Below the pieces are notes generated by a model. That model did no database searches and was not told where the DNA came from. It was given only the letters and a program-made list of their open reading frames with translations. From Lachnospiraceae bacterium (lineage in GTDB: Bacteria; Bacillota; Clostridia; Lachnospirales; Lachnospiraceae): a DNA stretch of 64,000 bases. Both the position numbers and the translations under genes were made by a program. The stretch is taken from the NCBI GenBank assembly GCA_902363445.1, contig CABJAB010000004.1, positions 248,001 through 312,000 of the forward strand, in the 5' to 3' direction. Shown here one piece after another: positions 45,755 to 55,272 of this stretch. Within the stretch, counting starts at the first letter, position 1, and each line of letters opens with the position of its first letter.

Positions 45755-47059
45755 TTAAAACGAAGCAAAAGGATGCTCATATACTGCCTGGCCTCCCAAA
45801 GACTCTTCTATCCGCAGAAGCTGATTATATTTGGCGTTCCGGTCCGAACGGCAGGGCGCTCCCGTCTTGATCTGGCCCGCATTGACCGCCACGGCTATAT
45901 CTGCGATGATCGCGTCCTCTGTTTCCCCGGAACGGTGGGAAATAACGGCATGATAACCGGCCTTCTGTGCCATTTCAATGGCTGCGAACGCTTCCGTCAA
46001 AGTTCCGATCTGATTTACCTTGACCAGAATGGAATTGGCGATCTTCTGTTCAATCCCACGCTTCAGCCGTTCCGTATTCGTCACAAACAGATCGTCTCCC
46101 ACCAGCTGGATCTTATCTCCCAAACGGCTAGTGAGAAGCTTCCAGCCGCACCAGTCCTCTTCATTCAGACCATCCTCAATGGATACGATAGGATAACGGT
46201 TCACCAGATTTTCGTAATAATCCACCATTTCTTCCCGCAGTCTCAGGATCTCTTTTCCTCCCATCCTGCTTTCGCCGGGGAAATAGTACGCGTCTCTGTC
46301 CGGATCATAAAGTTCGCTGGACGCCGCGTCAATGGCAATCCCCATATCCACGCCCGGTCTCAGCCGGCATTTTTCAATCGCCTCTACCAAAAGAGACAGC
46401 ACCGCTTCCGTATCGGGAAGGTCCGGCGCAAATCCGCCCTCATCTCCAACGGCTGTGGACAGGCCCTTTCCTTTCAGAATCCCTTTAAGGGTGTGATATA
46501 CCTCCACACAGGACTGCAGGCCGGAAGAAAAATCGGATGCGCCCACCGGCATGATCATGAATTCCTGCAGGTCCACCGTATTATCCGCATGTTTTCCGCC
46601 GTTCAGTACATTCATCATCGGAACCGGAAGATTCTTCGTGTAAATCCCTCCCAAATAAGAGTAAAGAGGCATGCCGAGCGCGGCGGCAGAAGCCCTCGCG
46701 GCGGCCATGGACACACCGAGGATCGCGTTTGCTCCCAAATTCCCCTTATTCTCTGTGCCGTCGGCATCTGTCAGAAGCTTGTCGATCCGCCCCTGGCACA
46801 TGGCGTTTTCGGAAAGAATGGCATGAGCCAGCACTGTGTCAATGTGATTTACCGCTTTTTTAACTCCCAGGCCAGAGTAACGTTCCCCGCCGTCCCGGAG
46901 CTCGACTGCTTCAAATTTCCCCGTTGATGCTCCTGAAGGAACGCTGGCCCGCCCCTTTATCCCGCCTTCTAAAGTGATTTCTGCTTCTACGGTAGGGTTC
47001 CCCCGGGAATCCAGGATTTCTCTTCCCCTAACGCTCACGATCTTTAAAAATTTATCCAT
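45755..47059 (-). CDS. eno: Enolase
   Basis: Converts 2-phosphoglycerate to phosphoenolpyruvate in glycolysis. 434 aa from ATG 47059 (GGAG seven bases upstream; the longer frame to 47113 has no site). Clear motifs: [13 protein letters not shown] (catalytic loop), [23 protein letters not shown] and [10 protein letters not shown]-terminus ends ...E-H-P-F-A-S-F. Expected to be highly expressed. Confidence 0.97.
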   Translation of the reverse strand: MDKFLKIVSVRGREILDSRGNPTVEAEITLEGGIKGRASVPSGASTGKFEAVELRDGGERYSGLGVKKAVNHIDTVLAHAILSENAMCQGRIDKLLTDADGTENKGNLGANAILGVSMAAARASAAALGMPLYSYLGGIYTKNLPVPMMNVLNGGKHADNTVDLQEFMIMPVGASDFSSGLQSCVEVYHTLKGILKGKGLSTAVGDEGGFAPDLPDTEAVLSLLVEAIEKCRLRPGVDMGIAIDAASSELYDPDRDAYYFPGESRMGGKEILRLREEMVDYYENLVNRYPIVSIEDGLNEEDWCGWKLLTSRLGDKIQLVGDDLFVTNTERLKRGIEQKIANSILVKVNQIGTLTEAFAAIEMAQKAGYHAVISHRSGETEDAIIADIAVAVNAGQIKTGAPCRSDRNAKYNQLLRIEESLGGQAVYEHPFASF

Positions 47060-47165
47060 CTCATTCTCCTTTTTTCCATAATCTTTATGATTTAGTATAA
47101 GAAATCCGTACATTCCTATTCGTAAATCTCAGTAAAATTTATAAAATTTCAGAATTTTTCAAGCA

Positions 47166-47227
47166 TACTTTGCCGCACGAAGTGCGCCTGCCCGGAGGGC
47201 ATGTATTCAGGGGTGCCCTTGTGTATA
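47166..47227 (+). repeat. Dispersed repeat X, copy 1
   Basis: About 60 bases roughly 80 percent alike with 60462-60523 (GCCGCACG ... GAGGG ... TGCCCTTG). It contains small GC-rich hairpins such as GCCCGGAGGGC. Adjacent to repeat Y (47239-47284). Confidence 0.75.
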
Positions 47228-47238
47228 CCTTTGAATAC

Positions 47239-47284
47239 CTTTCAAACAAGTTTTTTATCTAATTTGCAAGGCAAGAAGAAATCC
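47239..47284 (+). repeat. Dispersed repeat Y, copy 1
   Basis: CCTTTCAAACAAG ... CAAGAAGAAATCC matches 60378-60424 at about 80 percent. At the second site it lies on the other side of repeat X, so the two units are separate modules. Confidence 0.7.
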
Positions 47285-47887
47285 GCTTCCATCCAGGCGA
47301 CTCGCTGGCAGCCGTAACCGGAATCTTTGCGGCCTCCAGTCGGTCCTTTCCAACTGACATGGATAAATCGATATTTTTCCACATCAGATTCCAATAAAAA
47401 CCTGCATGAAATTCGGTTTTTACCTCCCTGCAGCCGGGAAGATTCTGCTAACGCTTTTGCGGCGCTCGCCTTACGATGGAATCGAATCTTTCTTCCGCAC
47501 CGAAATAAGCGTTCATTTGCCTCGAAAGCCATTGGGGCAGTCCACCGCGGCCGGCTGCCATAAGGCGCGCGGGCCGTGTGGATATCCAATCCTTTTATGG
47601 AATCAAAGGAATGAAAGTCATCCAGAATGGTACGGCAGGGAGGCAGAAACGGAGACGAAAAATCATCCAGATTTTCCGTCGACATGTAAGCGGTACTGCC
47701 GGAGCGGGGATAAAACGGCTCCTGAATCGCCAGCGAACCGAAATCGTGACGGTCCGGAACTTCTGCCGGTGCTAAACTGGAGATTAATCGGAGCTTACTA
47801 AAAATGATTCCAAAAAATGTTTTGTATCATAAAAAAAGGAACTGCAGCAGACATCTCCGCCGCAGTTTCCTTATCTTTAAGTTACTG
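47285..47887. other. Gene-poor stretch between eno and pheT
   Basis: Three overlapping open frames on both strands are present (minus 47242-47685, plus 47327-47563, plus 47406-47801) but none has a ribosome site or protein-like composition. The DNA is GC-richer than normal intergenic sequence here, with many short inverted repeats. It might be a decayed gene, a longer dispersed repeat that includes X and Y, or a structured RNA. The last 40 bases have an imperfect hairpin rich in CTGC that may be the pheT-side terminator. Confidence 0.5.
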
Positions 47888-50314
47888 TTATTTCATACCT
47901 CGAAGCTCGATTCCCATTCCTTTTAATTCTTTCAGGATTTTTTCCATGATCTCATTTACATCTTTATCCTCCAGCGTCCTGTCCTTCGCCCGGAAGGTAA
48001 TGGAATAGGCCACGGATTTATAACCTTCTGCAATCTGGCTGCCTTCGTACAGATCAAACATATGATAAGATTCCAGAAGCCGGCCGCCTTTCCTTTCAAT
48101 GACCTCTTCCACCTGTCCAACCAGAATGTCCTTGTCCATCACCATACTGATGTCTCTGGTCACTGCCGGGAATTTCGCAATTCCCTCGTATTTTCGGTCA
48201 AAGGAGGCGCATTCTGTCACCACCGGCATATCCAGGACAGCCACATAAGCCCGGTCTCCGATATCATAATTGTCCAGGACCTCAGGATGGATCTCTCCCA
48301 GATATCCCATTACCTTCTGGTGATAGGAGATCACCGCCTGGCGCCCGGGATGGAGGAACGGTTTTCCAGCCTCCGGACTGTAGGTTATCTTATCTCTCAT
48401 TCCCAGCCTGTCAAATATTTCCTCTATGACTCCCTTGAGTGTAAAGAAATCCCCGTCCCCGTAGAATCCAAGGGTCATCTGCATCCTCTCATCCGGCAGC
48501 TCCGTAAGGGGCAGCGCCTTCGGCAGATAGATATTTCCCAGCTCATAGAGCCTCACGTCTTTGTTTCTCCTGTTATAGTTAAAGGCCAGTGAAGTGAGCA
48601 TCCCGTTTAAGGATATGGTCCTCATGATACTGAAATCCTCTCCGAGGGGATTCGAAATATCCACCGTCCTCCGAAGAGGGGAATCTGCAGGAAGGAGAAG
48701 CTTGTCAAATACCTTCGGGCTCTCAAAGGAATAGGTCATGCCCTGGCTGAACCCACAGAATTCCGCTACTTCTCTGACCGCCTCTTCCACACGGAGCTTA
48801 AAGGACAGCTTCCCTGTGGTCGCTTCTCCGGCCGGAAGAGAAGTCGGGATGTTGTCATATCCAAAAAATCTGGCCGCCTCTTCTGCAATGTCCGCCTCAC
48901 ACACCAGATCCTGACGGAAGGTCGGAGCGACGACCTCTCCGGCCGCTTCATCCACCAAAAGTTCCAGCGGTCCGAAATAAGAGATCATATCCTCCCTGGA
49001 AATATCCGTCCCCAGAAGCTGGTTGATCTTATCGGGATTAAAGGGTATGCGCCTGGGCTCCGGCTTTCCTGCACAGACATCGATCATACCGCCGACTACC
49101 TCGCCGCAGCCAAGCTCTTCGATCAGCTGGCAGGCACGGTTGATAGCCGCCTCTGCGTTATTGGGATCCAGTCCCTTTTCATACTTTCCGGACGCATCAG
49201 TCCGAAGCCCCAGGCGCTTTGCGGACAGCCGGATATTCGTGCCGTTAAAACAGGCGGACTCGAAAAGCACCGTTTTCACTTCGTCAGTAATCTTGGAATT
49301 TTCACCGCCCATGATTCCGGCTATGCCAATTTCCTTTTCCGCGTCATTGATCATGAGAATATTTTTATCCAGCTTTCTCATCTGCCCGTCCAGGGTCTGG
49401 AACTCATCTCCATCCTTTGCGCGCTTTACGATAATCTTACGTCCGGCAACAGTATCCAGATCAAACGCGTGCATCGGCTGTCCATATTCCTCCATGACGT
49501 AATTGGTGATATCCACCAGATTGTTAATAGGACGGATGCCGCTGGCGGCAAGGCGTCTCTGCATCCACTCCGGAGAAGGACCAATCTTAATATTTTTCAC
49601 CACCCGGCCGCAGTACCTTGGACACAGGTCACTGTCCTCCACTTCCACAGACGCATAGTCATGAACATCTTCTCCGTTTCCTTTGGCTTCCGGGACCGGA
49701 GCTTCAAACTTCTTCCGGAAGGTAGCGGCCGCTTCTCTCGCGATTCCCAGGACGCTGTAGCAGTCCACCCGGTTCGAAGTGATCTCATATTCAAATACTA
49801 TATCATGGAGCCCTAAAAGCTCTATGGCATCGGCGCCGACAGGCGCGTCGTCTTTCAAAATATATATCCCCGATTCCGGCGCATCCGGATACATGTCTCT
49901 GGAAGAACCGAGCTCTTCGATGGAGCACATCATGCCATCGGATTCCACTCCTCTCAGCTTTCCCTTTTTGATCCGGATTCCATTCTCCGGCAGCGGGCCT
50001 CCGTCGTGGCCGCCTGCCACCTTGCCGCCGTCCAAAACAACCGACACTTTATCCCCTGTCTTCACATTGGGCGCGCCTGTCACGATCTGTATGGTCTTTG
50101 TCCCGATGTCTACCTGACAGATGATCAGCTTGTCGGCATCCGGATGCTTTTCTATGGATAATATCTGGCCCACCACGATTTTCTCCAGATTCTTGTCCAG
50201 GTGCTCGTAGCCTTCCACCTTCGTACCGGAAAGAGTCATGGCGTCCGTATATTCCTGAGCCGTTACATCAAGGTCGGGAACATAGGCTTTGATCCAGGAT
50301 AATGCTGTATTCAT
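47888..50314 (-). CDS. pheT: Phenylalanyl-tRNA synthetase beta subunit
   Basis: 808 aa, normal length for the long-form beta subunit. Domains in order: N-terminal B1 with tRNA-binding EMAP-like fold (about 40-150), B3/B4 editing domain, B5 (about 400-475), catalytic-like core and the C-terminal ferredoxin-like anticodon-binding domain (about 715-806). ATG 50314 has AAAGGAC upstream, and the gene follows pheS by 23 bases. Controlled by the T-box in front of pheS. Confidence 0.97.
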   Translation of the reverse strand: MNTALSWIKAYVPDLDVTAQEYTDAMTLSGTKVEGYEHLDKNLEKIVVGQILSIEKHPDADKLIICQVDIGTKTIQIVTGAPNVKTGDKVSVVLDGGKVAGGHDGGPLPENGIRIKKGKLRGVESDGMMCSIEELGSSRDMYPDAPESGIYILKDDAPVGADAIELLGLHDIVFEYEITSNRVDCYSVLGIAREAAATFRKKFEAPVPEAKGNGEDVHDYASVEVEDSDLCPRYCGRVVKNIKIGPSPEWMQRRLAASGIRPINNLVDITNYVMEEYGQPMHAFDLDTVAGRKIIVKRAKDGDEFQTLDGQMRKLDKNILMINDAEKEIGIAGIMGGENSKITDEVKTVLFESACFNGTNIRLSAKRLGLRTDASGKYEKGLDPNNAEAAINRACQLIEELGCGEVVGGMIDVCAGKPEPRRIPFNPDKINQLLGTDISREDMISYFGPLELLVDEAAGEVVAPTFRQDLVCEADIAEEAARFFGYDNIPTSLPAGEATTGKLSFKLRVEEAVREVAEFCGFSQGMTYSFESPKVFDKLLLPADSPLRRTVDISNPLGEDFSIMRTISLNGMLTSLAFNYNRRNKDVRLYELGNIYLPKALPLTELPDERMQMTLGFYGDGDFFTLKGVIEEIFDRLGMRDKITYSPEAGKPFLHPGRQAVISYHQKVMGYLGEIHPEVLDNYDIGDRAYVAVLDMPVVTECASFDRKYEGIAKFPAVTRDISMVMDKDILVGQVEEVIERKGGRLLESYHMFDLYEGSQIAEGYKSVAYSITFRAKDRTLEDKDVNEIMEKILKELKGMGIELRGMK

Positions 50315-50337
50315 AATAGTTGTCCTTTCTTATTATA

Positions 50338-51357
50338 TTAGAATTGCTTCAGGAAACGGATATCATTTTCATATAAAAGACGCATGTCATCTATCTCGTA
50401 TTTCAGAAGCGCGATACGTTCCAAGCCAACGCCAAACGCGAAGCCAGAATACTCCTCCGGATCGATGCCGCTCATACGCAGTACATTGGGATGCACCATA
50501 CCGCAGCCCAGAATCTCTATCCATCCGCTCCCTTTACAGAAGCGGCAGCCTTCTCCATGGCATTTGAAGCAGGTCACGTCCACTTCAGCGCTGGGCTCTG
50601 TGAACGGGAAATGATGCGGACGGAATTTTACCTTGGTATCCTCTCCGAACAATTCCCGGGCAAACTCAGCCAAGGTTCCCTTCAAATCGGCAAATGTGAT
50701 CCCCTTGTCGATCACAAGCCCCTCTATCTGATGGAAGGACGGAGAATGAGTGGCATCCACTTCATCGGAACGGAATACCCTTCCCGGTGCGATCACGCGG
50801 ATCGGCAGCTTCCCTTTCTCCATGGTACGAACCTGTACAGGAGAAGTCTGGCTCCTCAGGACGATCTTATCATTGATATAAAAGGTGTCCTGCTCGTCTC
50901 TGGCCGGATGTCCCTTCGGGATATTGAGCGCTTCAAAATTATAGTAATCGTATTCCACTTCAGGGCCTTCTACAACTTCATAACCCATGCCGACAAAAAT
51001 GCGCTCTACCTCTTCCAACGCGATCATATTCGGATGTTTGTGGCCGACATTATTCTTTTTAGCCGGAAGGGTCACGTCAATGACCTCTTTCCTTAATTTT
51101 TCCTCTCTGGCCTTCTTTGCCAGAGCAGCCCTAGTCTCCTCCAGCTTCGCTTCGATGGCGGCGCGAGTCTCATTCACCATCTGCCCCACCCTCGGGCGCT
51201 CTTCGGCGCTCACATCTTTCATTCCTTTCAGCACACTGGTCAGCTCACCCTTTTTCCCCAGATAAGCTACCCGGATCTCGTTAAGAGTCTCCAATGCGTC
51301 AGACCCGGCAATCTTTTCCAAGGCTGTCTGTCTGATCTTTTCCAGCTTTTCTTTCAT
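50338..51357 (-). CDS. pheS: Phenylalanyl-tRNA synthetase alpha subunit
   Basis: 339 aa from ATG 51357 (GGAG eight bases upstream). The longer frame to 51477 is T-box leader, not protein. An N-terminal coiled-coil arm (1-90) is followed by the class II core with G-H-x-H-P, motif 2 [11 protein letters not shown] and motif 3 [10 protein letters not shown]. With PheT it forms the (alpha-beta)2 enzyme. Confidence 0.98.
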   Translation of the reverse strand: MKEKLEKIRQTALEKIAGSDALETLNEIRVAYLGKKGELTSVLKGMKDVSAEERPRVGQMVNETRAAIEAKLEETRAALAKKAREEKLRKEVIDVTLPAKKNNVGHKHPNMIALEEVERIFVGMGYEVVEGPEVEYDYYNFEALNIPKGHPARDEQDTFYINDKIVLRSQTSPVQVRTMEKGKLPIRVIAPGRVFRSDEVDATHSPSFHQIEGLVIDKGITFADLKGTLAEFARELFGEDTKVKFRPHHFPFTEPSAEVDVTCFKCHGEGCRFCKGSGWIEILGCGMVHPNVLRMSGIDPEEYSGFAFGVGLERIALLKYEIDDMRLLYENDIRFLKQF

Positions 51358-51398
51358 AATTATCTCCTTTGCTTTGCCTGCGATTATCTGTAAATGAA

Positions 51399-51678
51399 AA
51401 AAATCCCTCTTGCCACTACGGCAAAGGGACGAATTCTCGCGGTACCACCCTGATTCCTGCATCATGCAGGCTCTCATTTTCCGCCTAACGCGCGGTCACG
51501 TCATCTCCTACTATACAGGAAAAAACCTGTAATTGGGAAACGCGGCTCCGGTGGGAAACTCAACACTTGTCTGAACCTAAGGGGGCTTTCAGCCGGTGGC
51601 CTCCTCTCTCTGAAAGAAAACAAGCGTCTACTGACACCTTCTACGCCTTTTCAAAGTATCATATTAATTGATAACCTA
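51399..51678 (-). promoter_or_regulatory. Phe T-box riboswitch upstream of pheST
   Basis: The T-box core AGGGTGGTACCGCG is at 51438-51451 (minus strand). Stem I is bounded by GGTG/CCACC and CTTG/CAAG, and the internal loop before CCACC contains TTC, a Phe specifier codon. The leader ends in a terminator (GTCCCTTTGCC ... GGCAAGAGGGAT, then TTTTTTT) that competes with the antiterminator holding the T-box core. Uncharged tRNA-Phe should turn transcription on. Confidence 0.93.
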
Positions 51679-51684
51679 TGACAT

Positions 51685-51712
51685 ATTTTAACATAAAACC
51701 TTCTCTTGTCAA
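51685..51712 (-). promoter_or_regulatory. Promoter of the pheST operon
   Basis: Minus-strand TTGACA (51707-51712), 16-base spacer, TAAAAT (51685-51690), just before the T-box leader. Confidence 0.75.
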
Positions 51713-51825
51713 GGTTTATTTTGCCGCGCCCCCGATTCCTCTCTTGAATTCTCATTCGTATCATGCTATGATTTCAAAGACATTAAATGCGTTCAGGAAT
51801 TGTTTTCCTCAATAGGAGTTTATAG

Positions 51826-52710
51826 ATGAAACACATCAAGTTATTTTTGGGAAAGCTCATCGACTATATGCTGGACGACAGAGTTTCCGTATATGCGGCG
51901 CAGGTTTCTTTTTTCGTGATCATATCCGCGATACCGCTTGTTATGCTCTTGATCCCTCTCATACAGTTTTTGATCCCTCTTTCTCAGGACACCGTCACAA
52001 AGGCAATCCTGGCCGTGCTGCCCAGCTCTGAAGAGACGCAGCGCTTTGTCACCAGCCTGTTAAACGACGTTTATACAAATTCTGCCAGCACGATCATCTC
52101 CGTCTCCGCCATCACGACTCTCTGGGCCGCCTCCAAAGGCATTTATTCCCTCCAGCAGGGCCTCAACAGTATTGCATACACAAAGGAGACAAGAAACATC
52201 GTCGTTCAGAGACTGTTATCCATTGTCTACACCCTGGGATTTATTTTCGTACTGATCTTCACACTGGGCGTACTGCTCTTCGGCAACAAGCTTCAGCTTC
52301 TCCTGGAATCCTGGATTCCGTCGCTGGCTTATTTTTCCAGCGTGATCATCTTATTCCGGACCGGTCTTTCCATTACGCTTTTCATGCTGTTCTTCGTGCT
52401 GATCTATACAATACTGCCAAATAAAAAGCTCTCTTTCTGGAAGCAGATTCCGGGAGCCGCGTTCACCACCTTCGGATGGCTGATATTTTCCTACGTTTAT
52501 TCGTTATATATCGACCATGTGGCGAATTTCTCCTATATTTACGGGAGCCTGACGGCCATCATCCTGCTGATGCTGTGGCTCTATATCTGCATGAATATCG
52601 TGCTTTTGGGAGCGGAGCTCAACAAAATGCTGGAAGACCGTTCGATCAGACGTCAGTCCGATCCGTCCTCGCAGCCGCCCCATTCCGCCACGCCGAAGCC
52701 GGACCGCTGA
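51826..52710 (+). CDS. YihY/BrkB family membrane protein
   Basis: 294 aa with six predicted membrane segments and the family features V-S-V-Y-A-A-Q-V-S-F-F near the start and G-S-L-T-A-I-I-L-L-M-L-W-L-Y near the end. The family was once called RNase BN but its role (possibly transport or envelope related) is unsettled. AGGAG is eight bases upstream of ATG. The C-terminal 30 aa are polar and Pro-rich. It stands alone between pheST and a convergent gene. Confidence 0.88.
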   Translation: MKHIKLFLGKLIDYMLDDRVSVYAAQVSFFVIISAIPLVMLLIPLIQFLIPLSQDTVTKAILAVLPSSEETQRFVTSLLNDVYTNSASTIISVSAITTLWAASKGIYSLQQGLNSIAYTKETRNIVVQRLLSIVYTLGFIFVLIFTLGVLLFGNKLQLLLESWIPSLAYFSSVIILFRTGLSITLFMLFFVLIYTILPNKKLSFWKQIPGAAFTTFGWLIFSYVYSLYIDHVANFSYIYGSLTAIILLMLWLYICMNIVLLGAELNKMLEDRSIRRQSDPSSQPPHSATPKPDR

Positions 52711-52803
52711 AACGGCTTTATTTCCTGTTCCTTGAGCCCGGCATATTTCCCCAGATCACTTTCTTCCAACATCCCATACACCATGAATACCCGGAGGATA
52801 CTT

Positions 52804-53475
52804 TTAATCTTCTGACTTCTCGGCTACCTCGCCTTGTCTTTTGTAAACAGAACCGGCGGGTACATATCCCCTGATCATGGAAAGCGGATATATGCTGGTA
52901 TTCCGCCCGATGACAGATCCTGGATTGATGACGGTGCCGCATCCTACTTCCACAAAGTCTCCCAGCATTCCGCCTACTTTTTTCCTTCCTGTTTCTATCC
53001 GCACTTCTCCTGCTTTGATGACCACCAGTTTTTTATCGGATTTCACGTTGGAAGTGATCGAACCTGCCCCCATATGAGAACGATAGCCTAAAATCGAATC
53101 CCCCACATAATTGTAATGGGGAACCTGCACATTATCAAAAAGAATCACATTTTTAAGTTCCGTGGAATTTCCCACCACCACATTTTCTCCCACCAGGATG
53201 CTCCCTCTCAGGAACGCGCAATGGCGGATCTGCGAATTTCTGCCGATGATGGCAGGCCCCGTCAAAGACGCCGTAGGAGCGATCACCGCTGACTTCGCCG
53301 CCCAGATCATCTCCCCAATCTCCTCATATTCCTCCTCGGGAAGGCTCTTCCCCAGTTCTATGATGAAATCGCTCAGGCCTCCCAGCGCTTCCCAGGGATA
53401 CGTAAAGCCTGATAAATACGGTGCCGCCAGAGTGTGGCTCAAATCAAACAATTCCGTGATTTCCAATTCTTTCAT
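52804..53475 (-). CDS. Left-handed beta-helix (hexapeptide) protein, GlmU C-terminal type
   Basis: 223 aa from ATG 53475 (GGAG ten bases upstream; an ATG at 53493 lies in the ribosome site). Hexapeptide repeats run from about residue 63 to 205 (I-A-P-T-A-S, I-G-R-N-S-Q-I, V-G-E-N-V-V-V-G-N-S, I-L-G-Y-R-S-H-M-G-A-G) like the acyltransferase half of GlmU; the N-terminal uridyltransferase domain is absent. The N-terminal 60 aa are helical. Probable acyl- or nucleotidyl-sugar-related function; substrate unknown. Confidence 0.75.
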   Translation of the reverse strand: MKELEITELFDLSHTLAAPYLSGFTYPWEALGGLSDFIIELGKSLPEEEYEEIGEMIWAAKSAVIAPTASLTGPAIIGRNSQIRHCAFLRGSILVGENVVVGNSTELKNVILFDNVQVPHYNYVGDSILGYRSHMGAGSITSNVKSDKKLVVIKAGEVRIETGRKKVGGMLGDFVEVGCGTVINPGSVIGRNTSIYPLSMIRGYVPAGSVYKRQGEVAEKSED

Positions 53476-53666
53476 GTCATTAATGCTCCTCATATTTTGT
53501 TGTTTTTATTATAACAGCGGATGCTTTTCATTACCAGTATTTTTTTATCAGAGTAAAAATCTATCCATCTCTTTTTGTTTGGCGCAAGTAAAAAACAGAC
53601 GGCTCCTCATCCGCGCCGCCTGTTTTATCTGCACTTGTCCTGGTTTTTATATAAAGAAGCCGGGTA

Positions 53667-53795
53667 TCATTCATCCTTTTCTTTTCCGATCCGGTTCATG
53701 ATCCAGACCAGCGCCACGATTATCAGGATTGCAACAAAGATACCGCCCATTCCTTTTCCCATGATTTCAAGGGAGATCAAAAAATTTTCCCACAT
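53667..53795 (-). CDS. Tiny OadG-like gamma subunit of a sodium-pump decarboxylase
   Basis: 42 aa: M-W-E-N-F-L-I-S-L-E, then M-G-K-G-M-G-G-I-F and one hydrophobic helix ending in W-I-M-N, then a basic tail. The G-x-G-M-x-x-I-F pattern is that of OadG-related small subunits. GGAGA lies seven bases before ATG 53795. It follows the OadB-type gene by 37 bases on the same strand, which supports a subunit role. It is too short for the usual C-terminal domain of OadG. Confidence 0.78.
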   Translation of the reverse strand: MWENFLISLEIMGKGMGGIFVAILIIVALVWIMNRIGKEKDE

Positions 53796-53832
53796 ATCCA
53801 TATCTCCTTTCCACTTCCGTGAAACTGTGTCT

Positions 53833-54969
53833 TTACAGGAACTGTGTCACAAGGCTTACCACCAGGCCTCCGGCGATGACCGAAGCAATCTGGCCGGAAA
53901 CGTTGGCGCCTGCCGCCTGCATGATCAGAACATTGCCCGGCTTTTCCTCCATGGCCAGCTTCTGTACGACTCGGGAGGACATGGGGAATGCTGAGATTCC
54001 CGCCGCCCCGATCATCGGATTGATCTTTTTCTTTAAGAACAGATTGATGAATTTTGCAAACAAGACTCCGCCGATCGTATCAAACACAAATGCCAGCAGG
54101 CCGATTCCCATGATCATCAGCGTGTTTACATTCACAAACGCGTTTGCCCTCATACTAAAGGAAATGGTGATGCCGAGCAGCAGCGTGATCAGGTTGGCCA
54201 AAGTTGTCTGGGCCGTCTCGGAAAGATTTCCAAGTACGCCGCATTCACGGAGCAGGTTTCCAAACATCAGAAACCCGACAAGAGCAACTGCGGAAGGCGC
54301 CAGCAGGCCAACGATGAAAGTAACGGCAATGGGGAAGACGATCCTCATGCTTTTTGAAACGGAATTCGGCTGATAATCCATCGTGATCTGACGTTCCTTT
54401 TTGGTCGTGACCAGCTTAATGGCAAAAGGCTGGACGATGGGCACCAGCGCCATATAAGAATAAGCGGCCACCGCAATGGGACCGATATAATTGGAATGCA
54501 GGATCTGCGACACCAGGATCGAGGTCGGTCCGTCCGCCGCGCCGATAATGCCGATGGATGCCGCGTCCTGAAGAGGGAATCCCATCAGACAGGCCGCCGA
54601 CAGAGCGAAAAAGATGCCGAACTGGGCAGCGGCTCCAAAGAAAAACATCACCGGCTTCTGAAGAAGAGGCCCAAAATCAATCATGGCTCCAATGCCGATG
54701 AACAGCAGGATCGGCAAAGCCTCTGAGGCTTCAATCCCTACCTCAAACAGCCACTGGATAATTCCGTTGGTTTCTCCCACTCCGGACAATACCTGATTGA
54801 TGACTCCGCTCATCGGGAGATTCACCAGGATTGCTCCAAATCCCATAGGAAGAAGCAGGGCCGGCTCATACTTTTTCTTGACCGCCAGCCAGATGAGGGC
54901 TATGCCGACCAAGTACATGACAGCCTGCTGCCAGGTAATTGATGTGATTCCTTCCAATAAAAAGTTCAT
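53833..54969 (-). CDS. Sodium-translocating decarboxylase beta subunit (OadB/GcdB family)
   Basis: 378 aa from ATG 54969 (GGAGA seven bases upstream). About nine to eleven membrane segments and the catalytic G-A-A-D-G-P-T-S motif with its key Asp near residue 160. In the family the beta subunit decarboxylates carboxybiotin and pumps sodium out. Only a tiny gamma-like gene is beside it; no carboxyltransferase alpha subunit or biotin carrier is in the window, so those must be encoded elsewhere. The frame stays open for 49 codons upstream, but those carry no ribosome site. Confidence 0.92.
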   Translation of the reverse strand: MNFLLEGITSITWQQAVMYLVGIALIWLAVKKKYEPALLLPMGFGAILVNLPMSGVINQVLSGVGETNGIIQWLFEVGIEASEALPILLFIGIGAMIDFGPLLQKPVMFFFGAAAQFGIFFALSAACLMGFPLQDAASIGIIGAADGPTSILVSQILHSNYIGPIAVAAYSYMALVPIVQPFAIKLVTTKKERQITMDYQPNSVSKSMRIVFPIAVTFIVGLLAPSAVALVGFLMFGNLLRECGVLGNLSETAQTTLANLITLLLGITISFSMRANAFVNVNTLMIMGIGLLAFVFDTIGGVLFAKFINLFLKKKINPMIGAAGISAFPMSSRVVQKLAMEEKPGNVLIMQAAGANVSGQIASVIAGGLVVSLVTQFL

Positions 54970-55272
54970 ATTCATTCTCCTTATCACATTATATAACAGT
55001 TGCCTGTAAGTGCGGTTTTTATTCCTGATCGCTGCCAAATACCGACACACGAATATCATGAAACAAAAAGAGACTCCTATCGCAACTAACACAAGCTGCA
55101 ATAAAAGTCTCGCCATTTCAATTCTCAGCGGATTTTACAATCGTACTGACGCCAAAGAATCCATAACCATGCCGGCTACTCCCCTTTATTGATACCTCTT
55201 TCATTATACATATTTTTTACAGTTTGTACAGAGCTATTTCCAGGATTTTTCAAAATTATGCCATACTCTCCT

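Noticed and set aside
47242..47685. 147-aa minus-strand gene between eno and pheT
   Set aside because: No ribosome site, odd composition, overlaps other long frames on both strands and repeat Y; treated as chance or repeat-derived.
51358..51477. N-terminal extension of PheS
   Set aside because: These codons lie in the T-box antiterminator/terminator and have no ribosome site; ATG 51357 has one.
54970..55116. N-terminal extension of the OadB-type protein, or a separate small membrane protein
   Set aside because: The open frame encodes a hydrophobic stretch but lacks a ribosome site, while ATG 54969 has a well-placed GGAGA.
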